NCBI GenBank assembly: GCA_031286555.1
Contig: JAITUD010000448.1
Coordinates: 1 to 6,117 of the forward strand
Length of the DNA: 6,117 nucleotides
Direction of reading: 5' to 3'
DNA from: Microbacterium sp.
Lineage (GTDB): Bacteria > Actinomycetota > Actinomycetes > Actinomycetales > Microbacteriaceae
Shown: positions 1-4,953 of the stretch, piece after piece
Position numbering within the stretch: position 1 is the stretch's first letter
How the letters are laid out: every line of letters begins with the position of its first letter
The notes under the pieces: generated by a model
What the model saw: the letters and a program-made list of their open reading frames with translations, nothing else
Databases searched by the model: none
What the model was told of the DNA's origin: nothing
Position numbers and translations under genes: made by a program

Positions 1-11
1 TCTACTTTAGC

Positions 12-39
12 GATGTAGACGTACTAGTAACTCTACATC
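12..39. promoter_or_regulatory. Palindromic operator upstream of ohr
   Basis: Outer arms GATGTAGA (12-19) and TCTACATC (32-39) are exact reverse complements. Between them sits the self-complementary core TACTAGTA (22-29), centred on the same point (25/26). Only the two-base spacers at 20-21 and 30-31 break the symmetry, so 24 of 28 positions are symmetric. A further half-site, TCTAC, lies at 1-5. The palindrome ends 19 bases before the ohr start. ohr genes are classically repressed by OhrR, a MarR-family thiol-based peroxide sensor that binds such dyads over the promoter, so an OhrR/MarR site is the natural reading. No regulator gene is in the window; it could lie just upstream of position 1. 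The core may also overlap the -10 element, but I cannot identify the promoter hexamers with confidence. Confidence 0.6.
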
Positions 40-58
40 CGAAATCCGAGGAGAGACC

Positions 59-490
59 TTGTCCGCACCCCTGTACAGCACCACCGCGACCTCGACCGGC
101 GAGGGCCGCGCGGGAGGCCGCGCCGTGACCGACGACGGCCTGCTCGACGTCACGCTCGCGATCCCGGCCTCGATGGGCGGGCCGGGAGGAGCGACCAACC
201 CGGAGCAGCTGTTCGCCGCCGGCTGGGCGTCCTGCTTCCACTCGGCACTGAAGATGGTTGCCGCGAAGCAGAAGACCCCGGTGACGGACTCCACGGTCTC
301 CGCCGGCATCCGCCTCGACAAGACCGACGGCGGCGGCCTCGCACTGAGCGCCGCACTGCGCGTCAGCATCGGCGGCGACATCGCACAGGAGACCGCCGAG
401 GAGCTCGTCGCCGCCGCGCACGCCATCTGCCCCTACTCCGTCGCGACCCGCGGCAACGTCCCCGTCACGCTCACGACCACCGTCGCTTGA
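59..490 (+). CDS. ohr: Organic hydroperoxide resistance protein (Ohr/OsmC family)
   Basis: Ohr is a cytosolic thiol peroxidase that reduces organic and fatty-acid hydroperoxides, normally re-reduced by lipoylated proteins. The 143-residue length is typical of the family. The peroxidatic cysteine is C59, in the motif FAAGWASCFHSAL. The resolving cysteine is C124, in AHAICPYSVATRGN, the Ohr signature near the C-terminus. R17 and E49 (in NPEQLF) sit where the catalytic Arg and Glu of Ohr are found. The C-terminal CPYS-ATRGN motif points to Ohr rather than OsmC proper. The start is TTG at 59, which gives the usual Ohr N-terminus (M-S-x-P-L-Y); the purine-rich run GAGGAGAG (48-55) is a suitable ribosome binding site. 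It is the first gene of a probable two- or three-gene unit and is preceded by the palindrome at 12-39, consistent with peroxide-induced derepression. Confidence 0.95.
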   Translation: MSAPLYSTTATSTGEGRAGGRAVTDDGLLDVTLAIPASMGGPGGATNPEQLFAAGWASCFHSALKMVAAKQKTPVTDSTVSAGIRLDKTDGGGLALSAALRVSIGGDIAQETAEELVAAAHAICPYSVATRGNVPVTLTTTVA

Positions 491-520
491 GCGCCCCACG
501 ATCTGAGAGACAGGAAGACC

Positions 521-1096
521 ATGACCACCACTGACAACGCTTCCGCGGTCGCCTACGGGCGATCGCTGCGCAACCTCTACTTCGTCCGCTTCGCCTTCGC
601 GATCATCTGGGTCGGCATCATGTTCGCCACGGTGGCCGGCGCCACTGCGCCGAATGCCCTCCTCACGGTGCTGTTGATCATCTATCCCGCGTTCGACGCG
701 GGCGCCGTGATCTGGCAGTTGCGCACCGACCCCGGCTCGAGCCGCTCCCGGACCTCGGAGTGGATCAACGTCGTCGTCAGCATCGCCGTCGCTGTCGCAC
801 TGGGGATCACATCGTCGTTCTCCATCCCTGCCGCGCTCGCGGTGTGGGGTGTGTGGGCGATCGTCTCCGGCATCCCGCAGCTCATCACCGCGATCCGAAA
901 CCGCCGATCCGGCGGACAGGTCGCCCAGATGCTCTCGGGCGGGATCTCCGTGTTCGCCGGCGGCGGGTTCCTCTTCCAAGGCATCCAGGGCACCGGAGCG
1001 ATGACGGGCGCCGCGGGCTATGCGACGCTCGGCGCGATCTTCTTCTTCGTCTCCGCGATCCGCCTGAGCTCGAACCTCCGCAAGGACCACGCATGA
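521..1096 (+). CDS. Six-helix membrane protein, DUF308/HdeD-like
   Basis: This is a 191-residue integral membrane protein. Hydrophobic stretches lie at about residues 19-41, 46-67, 82-99, 102-124, 138-157 and 164-182, giving six predicted helices. The loop at 68-80 is polar and Arg/Ser-rich, and the loop at 126-133 is basic. Paired helices with Gly-rich turns resemble the DUF308/HdeD superfamily, whose namesake in E. coli is linked to acid resistance; no catalytic motif is visible and the biochemical function is unknown. The start ATG has AGGAAG (512-517) just upstream and lies 30 bases after ohr, so co-transcription with ohr is likely. This suggests a role in envelope or oxidative stress, but that is inference from position. 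Its stop codon overlaps the ATG of the following remnant (ATGA at 1093-1096). Confidence 0.8.
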   Translation: MTTTDNASAVAYGRSLRNLYFVRFAFAIIWVGIMFATVAGATAPNALLTVLLIIYPAFDAGAVIWQLRTDPGSSRSRTSEWINVVVSIAVAVALGITSSFSIPAALAVWGVWAIVSGIPQLITAIRNRRSGGQVAQMLSGGISVFAGGGFLFQGIQGTGAMTGAAGYATLGAIFFFVSAIRLSSNLRKDHA

Positions 1097-1269
1097 GCGC
1101 CGCGACGACGGACCATTTCGACTACGACCTGATCGGCAGTGACCCCAACGGGGAGAACGTCGCCGACAGCACGACCAAGCCCGGCGCTCGGGGTCCTGCC
1201 GAACGCACCGATCAGCCGAGCACCTCCACGCCGAAACCGGCGACGACGGCGCGCACCTCATCGAGATAG
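1093..1269 (+). pseudogene. Truncated N-terminus of an FAD/NAD(P) disulfide oxidoreductase
   Basis: The frame begins at ATG 1093, overlapping the stop of the DUF308 gene, and stays open for 58 codons. Residues 8-25 read HFDYDLIGSDPNGENVAD. This resembles the FAD-binding start of flavoprotein disulfide reductases (dihydrolipoamide dehydrogenase/mycothione reductase-like), which has the form DYDxIVIGxGPxGENVAD. Compared with that pattern, two residues before the first Gly are missing and the middle Gly of GxGxxG is Asp17, which would damage dinucleotide binding. After about residue 30 the similarity ends and the sequence becomes Pro/Thr/Ser-rich. The last 58 bases run antisense over the 3' end of the lysR gene. 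No downstream CxxxxC active site or NAD domain exists in any frame before lysR. I read it as a gene cut short by a deletion. It could instead be a real 58-residue peptide, or chance coding. Confidence 0.5.
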
Positions 1270-2153
1270 CGCTGTGCCAGGTCGGTGAGCGGGATCGCCG
1301 CATGGCCGATCCAGCCGATCTCGATGCGTTCGTCGACCTCGAGCGGGATGGCGACGATCTCCGGATCGAGCTCGTCGCTGATGATGCCCGTCGAGATCGT
1401 GTAGCCGCCGACCCCGATCATGAGGTTGAAGATCGTCGCACGGTCGGCGACGCGGATCTCCTGCTTGCTCGACAGGGTGGAGAGGATCTCCTCGGCGAAG
1501 TAGAACGAGTTGTTCGTCCCCTGATCGAAAGTCAGCCGCGGCAGGTCCACGAGATCGGCGAGCGTGACGCGCGCGTGAGCGGACAGCGGATTGTTCCGGG
1601 CGATGAAGATGTGCGGGGTGGCGGCGAAGAGCGGATGGAACGCCATCCCCGAGTCCCGGAGCAGCTTGTCGATCACCCTGCGGTTGAAGTCGTTCCGGAA
1701 GAGGACGCCGACTTCGCTGCGGAGAGTCCGGACATCCTCGATGATGTCCCAGGTGCGAGTCTCCCGCAGCGAGAACTCGTACTCGGCCGCTTCCGTGGCA
1801 TTGACCATCCGGACGAAGGCATCCACCGCGAAGGAGTAGTGCTGTGTCGACACCCCGAGCAGGCGCCGTGAGGGTGGCCGACCGAGGTAGCGCTGCTCGA
1901 GGAGCTCCACCTGCTCGACGACCTGTCGCGCATACCCGAGGAACTCTGCGCCGTCATCGGTGAGGGTGACTCCGCGGGCGGAGCGGACGAGGAGGGGACG
2001 GCCCACTCGGGCTTCAAGATCTTTCATCGCCGCCGACATGGTCGGCTGGGCGACGTAGAGCACGTCGGCGGCACCCGAGATCGATCCCTCGGCCGCAACC
2101 TCGATGAAGTACCGCAGCTGCTGCAGGGTCAGTCCGCTCGACGCGTTAGGCAT
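1212..2153 (-). CDS. LysR-family transcriptional regulator of the mes operon (predicted)
   Basis: This 313-residue protein has the LysR layout. An N-terminal winged helix-turn-helix spans about residues 8-66; the recognition part contains SISGAADVLYVAQPTMSAAM followed by DLEARVGRPLLVRS. After a linker helix (about 67-92), a periplasmic-binding-protein-like effector domain runs from about 94 to 305. The length is normal for the family and the C-terminus looks complete. It is divergent from the DUF1852/methionine synthase operon, the classic LysR arrangement, so it probably activates or represses that operon in response to a sulfur metabolite; the ligand is not visible. The start codon ATG (2151-2153) has no Shine-Dalgarno sequence, but a good -10 element lies only eight bases upstream, suggesting a nearly leaderless transcript. 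Its 3' end overlaps the remnant frame from the other strand. Confidence 0.9.
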   Translation of the reverse strand: MPNASSGLTLQQLRYFIEVAAEGSISGAADVLYVAQPTMSAAMKDLEARVGRPLLVRSARGVTLTDDGAEFLGYARQVVEQVELLEQRYLGRPPSRRLLGVSTQHYSFAVDAFVRMVNATEAAEYEFSLRETRTWDIIEDVRTLRSEVGVLFRNDFNRRVIDKLLRDSGMAFHPLFAATPHIFIARNNPLSAHARVTLADLVDLPRLTFDQGTNNSFYFAEEILSTLSSKQEIRVADRATIFNLMIGVGGYTISTGIISDELDPEIVAIPLEVDERIEIGWIGHAAIPLTDLAQRYLDEVRAVVAGFGVEVLG

Positions 2154-2161
2154 AGGAAGAC

Positions 2162-2167
2162 ACTATA
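2162..2167 (-). promoter_or_regulatory. Candidate -10 element for lysR
   Basis: On the minus strand this reads TATAGT, five of six matches to the consensus TATAAT. It lies eight bases from the lysR ATG, so transcription would begin within a few bases of the start codon. That fits the absence of a ribosome binding site. No convincing -35 hexamer is found at 16-18 bases; TTGCGC (minus strand, 2182-2187) is 14 bases away. Assigned on sequence alone. Confidence 0.4.
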
Positions 2168-2178
2168 TCGATGCATAG
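2163..2178. promoter_or_regulatory. Possible LysR operator half-dyad in the divergent promoter
   Basis: CTAT (2163-2166) and ATAG (2175-2178) form an interrupted dyad with an 8-base spacer. It is the only AT-rich patch in the 121-base divergent region and overlaps the candidate -10 of lysR. Location and symmetry suit autoregulation plus control of mesX. The spacing is not the textbook T-N11-A LysR box, so this remains tentative. Confidence 0.3.
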
Positions 2179-2198
2179 CCCGCGCAAGTTACCCGATA

Positions 2199-2221
2199 CC
2201 TGGTGCGCTCCCGCACCATGG
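2199..2221 (+). promoter_or_regulatory. Leader hairpin upstream of mesX
   Basis: TGGTGCG (2201-2207) pairs perfectly with CGCACCA (2212-2218) across a four-base CTCC loop. If T2219 is bulged, C2199 and C2200 can pair with G2220 and G2221, making nine pairs. The stem contains the two upstream in-frame start candidates (GTG 2203 and ATG 2218), which would be hidden in an RNA structure. It may be a regulatory leader hairpin or a DNA operator for the LysR protein; no run of T follows it, so it is not a standard intrinsic attenuator. Confidence 0.4.
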
Positions 2222-2274
2222 AGACACTGCTTCCAGAGGCCGACCCCGGCCCGACACCGACCGGATTGGCCACC

Positions 2275-3267
2275 ATGGCGGACGACTTCACCTTCAGCAT
2301 CACCACCACCCGCTTCGACGAGGACTACAGCCCGTCGGAGAACTCCCGGATCACCACGAACTTCGCCAACCTGGCGCGAGGTGAGCACCGTCAGCAGAAC
2401 CTCCGCAACACCCTCACGATGATCAACAGGCGGTTCAACGATCTCGCGCGCTGGGACAACCCGAACGGGGACCGCTACGAGGTCGAGCTGGAGATCATCT
2501 CGGCGCAGCTGAGCTTCACGGCGGAGGGCGCGGATCGGCAGTTCCCGCTCATCGAGGTCCTCGACACCCACGTCGTCGACCGCCGCACCGGCACCCGCAC
2601 CCACGGGATCGTGGGCAACAACTTCTCCTCCTTTGTTCGTGACTTCGACTTCAGCGTGGTGCTGCCGGCTGCGGGCGTCGGACCGACCGGGCCCGCCGTC
2701 CCCGACGACTTCGGCGACCTGCACGGGAAGCTGTTCCAGCACTTCCTCGACTCGGCCGCCTACCAGGAGCGCTTCCCGCAGTCGCCCGTCGTCTGCATCA
2801 GCGTCTCGACGAGCAAGACCTACCGCCGTACCGGAAACCAGCACCCGGTGCTCGGCGACGAGTACGAGCAGGACGCCTACTCGCTGACCGATGAGTACTT
2901 CGGGAAGATGGGCCTGCGGGCTCGATACTTCATGCCTCGCGGCAGCGTGGCACCGCTCGCGTTCTACTTCCGTGGCGACCTGCTGGGCGACTACTCGAAC
3001 CTTCAGCTCATCAGCACGATCAGCACCATGGAGACGTTCCAGAAGATCTACCGTCCGGAGATCTACAACGCGAACTCGGCTGCCGCATCGGTCTACCGGG
3101 CGAGCCTGGACTCGCAGGACTACTCGCGGACCCAGATCTCGTATGACCGCGTCGAGCGCAGTCAGCTCGCGGTCACACAGGGCAAGTACACGGAGGAGCA
3201 CTTCATCAAGCCCCACCGCGGCGTGCTGGACCACTGGGCCGCCAAGCGCCCCGCTCGAGTCGCATGA
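2275..3267 (+). CDS. mesX: DUF1852 protein, MesX partner of MesD methionine synthase
   Basis: This encodes 330 residues from ATG 2275, close to the usual DUF1852 length (about 325). Family-like blocks visible in order: FTFSITTTRFDEDY (5-18), ITTNFANLARGE (26-37), RWDNPNGDRY (59-68), NQHPVLGDEY (188-197), YFMPRGSVAPLAFYF (218-232) and IYRPEIYNANSAAA (258-271). No signal peptide or membrane segment is seen, so it is probably cytosolic. MesX is the protein that MesD-type methionine synthases need for activity, together with oxygen; its reaction is not established to my knowledge. The frame is open further upstream to GTG 2203 and ATG 2218, which would add 24 or 19 residues that look unlike the family. 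I chose 2275 because homologous sequence begins there, although its ribosome binding site is weak (GGA at 2263-2265). It overlaps the longest possible mesD frame by four bases. Confidence 0.9.
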   Translation: MADDFTFSITTTRFDEDYSPSENSRITTNFANLARGEHRQQNLRNTLTMINRRFNDLARWDNPNGDRYEVELEIISAQLSFTAEGADRQFPLIEVLDTHVVDRRTGTRTHGIVGNNFSSFVRDFDFSVVLPAAGVGPTGPAVPDDFGDLHGKLFQHFLDSAAYQERFPQSPVVCISVSTSKTYRRTGNQHPVLGDEYEQDAYSLTDEYFGKMGLRARYFMPRGSVAPLAFYFRGDLLGDYSNLQLISTISTMETFQKIYRPEIYNANSAAASVYRASLDSQDYSRTQISYDRVERSQLAVTQGKYTEEHFIKPHRGVLDHWAAKRPARVA

Positions 3268-3272
3268 CCAGC

Positions 3273-3277
3273 GGAGG
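3273..3277 (+). promoter_or_regulatory. Ribosome binding site that decides the mesD start
   Basis: GGAGG lies 10 bases before ATG 3288 and downstream of the alternative ATG at 3264, which overlaps the mesX stop. Its position favours 3288, where the conserved MesD N-terminus (MQTLLPTSIVGSLPKPSW) also begins. Confidence 0.6.
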
Positions 3278-3287
3278 CTCTTCGACC

Positions 3288-4316
3288 ATGCAGACGCTCC
3301 TGCCCACCTCGATCGTCGGCAGCCTGCCGAAGCCGTCCTGGCTCGCACAGCCGGAGACGCTGTGGTCCCCGTGGAAGCTCGAGGGGGACGAACTGCTCGA
3401 GGGCAAGCGGGACGCGCTGCGCCTCGCCGTCCAGGAACAGACCCGCAACGGCATCGACATCATCAGCGACGGGGAGCAGACCCGCCAGCACTTCGTCACG
3501 ACGTTCATCGAGCATCTCAGCGGAGTCGATTTCGAGCGGCGCGAGACCGTGCGCATCCGCGATCGCTACGACGCGAGCGTGCCGACCGTGGTCGGTGCGG
3601 TGCGGCGTGAGCGGCCTGTGTTCGTCGATGACGCGAAACTGCTGCGCGCGACCACCGATCGTCCGATCAAGTGGACCCTTCCCGGCCCGATGACGATGGT
3701 CGACACCCTCTACGACGCGCACTACAAGAGCCGCGAGAAGCTGGCATGGGAGTTCGCGACGATCCTCAACCAGGAGGCGAGAGAACTCGAGGCGGCCGGC
3801 GTCGACATCGTCCAGTTCGACGAGCCCGCGTTCAACGTCTTCCTCGACGAGGTGCGCGACTGGGGCATCGCGGCGCTAGAGCGGGCGACGGAGGGACTGC
3901 GCACGGAGACGGCCGTGCACATCTGCTACGGCTACGGGATCAAGGCGAACAACGACTGGAAGGCGACGCTCGGGTCGCAGTGGCGGCAGTACGAGGAGAC
4001 GTTCCCGCTCCTGCAGCAGTCGGGCATCGACATCGTCTCGCTGGAATGCCAGCACTCCCATGTCCCGATGGAACTCATCGAGCTCCTGCGCGGCAAGAAG
4101 GTCATGCTCGGCGCCATCGACGTGGCGAGTGAGACGATCGAGACCCCGGAGGAAGTCGCAGACACCCTCCGCAGCGCGCTCGCGTTCGTCGATGCGGACA
4201 AGCTCCTCCCCAGCACGAACTGCGGCATGGCGCCGTTCGCCCGGAGCATCGCATCCGCGAAGCTGAGCGCGCTCAGCGCGGGCGCGGACCTCGTCCGCGA
4301 GGAGCTGGTCCGTTGA
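3288..4316 (+). CDS. mesD: Core MetE-like, folate-independent methionine synthase MesD
   Basis: This 342-residue protein corresponds to the C-terminal catalytic (TIM-barrel) half of cobalamin-independent methionine synthase; the N-terminal half of MetE (about 750 residues in all) is absent. It begins with LLPTSIVGSLPKPSW, a MetE-core signature, and continues with SDGEQTRQHF and LPGPMTMVDTLY. The zinc site is intact: H211 and C213 (VHICYGYG), E253 (IVSLEC) and C312 (STNCGMAP), matching the His/Cys/Glu/Cys set of MetE. It should transfer a methyl group to the zinc-bound thiolate of homocysteine, making methionine in the cytosol. The close match to MesD rather than other short MetE-like proteins, and mesX next door, support the oxygen- and MesX-dependent class that does not use methyl-tetrahydrofolate. 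The natural methyl donor is not shown by the sequence. The TGA stop overlaps the TTG start of the next gene (TTGA, 4313-4316), indicating translational coupling. An alternative start at 3264 adds eight residues. Confidence 0.93.
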   Translation: MQTLLPTSIVGSLPKPSWLAQPETLWSPWKLEGDELLEGKRDALRLAVQEQTRNGIDIISDGEQTRQHFVTTFIEHLSGVDFERRETVRIRDRYDASVPTVVGAVRRERPVFVDDAKLLRATTDRPIKWTLPGPMTMVDTLYDAHYKSREKLAWEFATILNQEARELEAAGVDIVQFDEPAFNVFLDEVRDWGIAALERATEGLRTETAVHICYGYGIKANNDWKATLGSQWRQYEETFPLLQQSGIDIVSLECQHSHVPMELIELLRGKKVMLGAIDVASETIETPEEVADTLRSALAFVDADKLLPSTNCGMAPFARSIASAKLSALSAGADLVREELVR

Positions 4317-4873
4317 GCGCCATCGCGCAGATCGAGCCGCGTCAGCAGGGCTACTCCGCCTCGCTTTCGCCCGACGAGCTCAAATCGCTCTTCCGCGGGC
4401 ACCCGGGCGGTGTCGCCGTCATCACCGCCGACGCCGGCGACGGGCCCGTCGCTCTGACGGCGACGTCGGTCTCATCGGTGAGCGCCGATCCCCCGCTGCT
4501 GATCTTCTCGATCTCGGCGCTGTCGTCGGCATCCGACGTGCTCGCGCGCGCCGAGACCGTCGTCGTGCACCTTCTGGACGCGCACGACATCGAAGTGGCG
4601 AAACTCGGTGCGAGCAGTGGCGTCGATCGCTTCGCCGAGACGCACCGCTGGTCGCGCCTGATCACCGGGGAGCCGGTCTACCACGATGTGCGCGCCTGGG
4701 TGCGCTGCGCAGTCGTCAATCGCATGGACACCGGAACGGCGTCCGTGATCGCGGCGCACGCGCTGCAGTCGCACATCGAGCGTGACGTCGACCCCGGAGT
4801 GGCCGGTGACGCGCTGGTCTACCACAACCGCACGTGGCACCGCCTGGGCGAGCACTCCCGCATCGAGCGCTGA
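4313..4873 (+). CDS. Flavin reductase-like FMN-binding split-barrel protein
   Basis: This 186-residue protein belongs to the flavin reductase-like domain family, whose members reduce FMN or FAD with NAD(P)H and pass reduced flavin to a partner oxygenase. Visible features are the entry motif FRGHPGGVAVITA (27-39), the flavin-binding segment LTATSVSSVSADPPLLIFSI (48-67), AETVVVHLLDAHD (about 83-95), a DRFAE segment, and a closing strand with YHNRTWHRLGE. No transmembrane segment is seen, so it is probably cytosolic. The start is TTG 4313, overlapping the mesD stop by four bases, with GAGGAG (4299-4304) eight bases upstream inside mesD. This makes it the third gene of the mes operon. I infer that it feeds reduced flavin to MesX or MesD, in keeping with their oxygen need. 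It could instead bind flavin without acting as a reductase. Its stop codon lies at the foot of the terminator hairpin. Confidence 0.85.
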   Translation: MSAIAQIEPRQQGYSASLSPDELKSLFRGHPGGVAVITADAGDGPVALTATSVSSVSADPPLLIFSISALSSASDVLARAETVVVHLLDAHDIEVAKLGASSGVDRFAETHRWSRLITGEPVYHDVRAWVRCAVVNRMDTGTASVIAAHALQSHIERDVDPGVAGDALVYHNRTWHRLGEHSRIER

Positions 4874-4921
4874 AGCGCCCCCCGGCACCGCTCGCGATGA
4901 GCGGCTGCCGGGGGCGCTTCA
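4871..4921. terminator. Long bidirectional hairpin between the mes operon and nrdEF
   Basis: The arms 4871-4893 and 4899-4921 pair over about 22 positions, beginning with TGAAGCGCCCCC against GGGGGCGCTTCA and ending with GCTC/GAGC. Each arm has one bulged base, and the loop is GCGAT. The stem starts with the TGA stop of the flavin reductase gene. No T-run follows on either strand, as is common in GC-rich actinobacteria. It lies between convergent operons and can serve both. A second small hairpin, GTCAG-aga-CTGAC, follows at 4924-4936, before the nrdF stop codon. Confidence 0.75.
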
Positions 4922-4953
4922 GCGTCAGAGACTGACCTCTTGACAGATCCGGG

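Noticed and set aside
1180..1193. CCCG/CGGG hairpin as a terminator for lysR
   Set aside because: The stem is only four base pairs with no T-run on the minus strand, which is too weak to call in this GC-rich sequence.
2..1303. 433-codon minus-strand open frame opposite ohr and the DUF308 gene
   Set aside because: Its product is Arg/Gly/Asp-rich low-complexity sequence with no recognisable domain; it is the antisense shadow of two well-supported genes in GC-rich DNA.
2154..2274. A SAM-type riboswitch in the mesX leader, as expected for some methionine genes
   Set aside because: The region is only 121 bases, much of it promoter. I find a single simple hairpin and no conserved SAM-riboswitch core.
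3264..3287. Upstream ATG start for mesD at 3264, overlapping the mesX stop
   Set aside because: Conserved sequence begins at 3288 and the GGAGG at 3273-3277 lies downstream of this ATG; translation from 3264 by coupling cannot be excluded.
2146..3348. 400-codon minus-strand open frame opposite mesX
   Set aside because: It is antisense to a conserved protein family, has shadow-type composition, and shows no motif.
3288..4316. A truncated or pseudogene form of full-length MetE
   Set aside because: The 342-residue protein is complete, has all four zinc ligands and a family-typical start and end, and matches the short MesD class instead.
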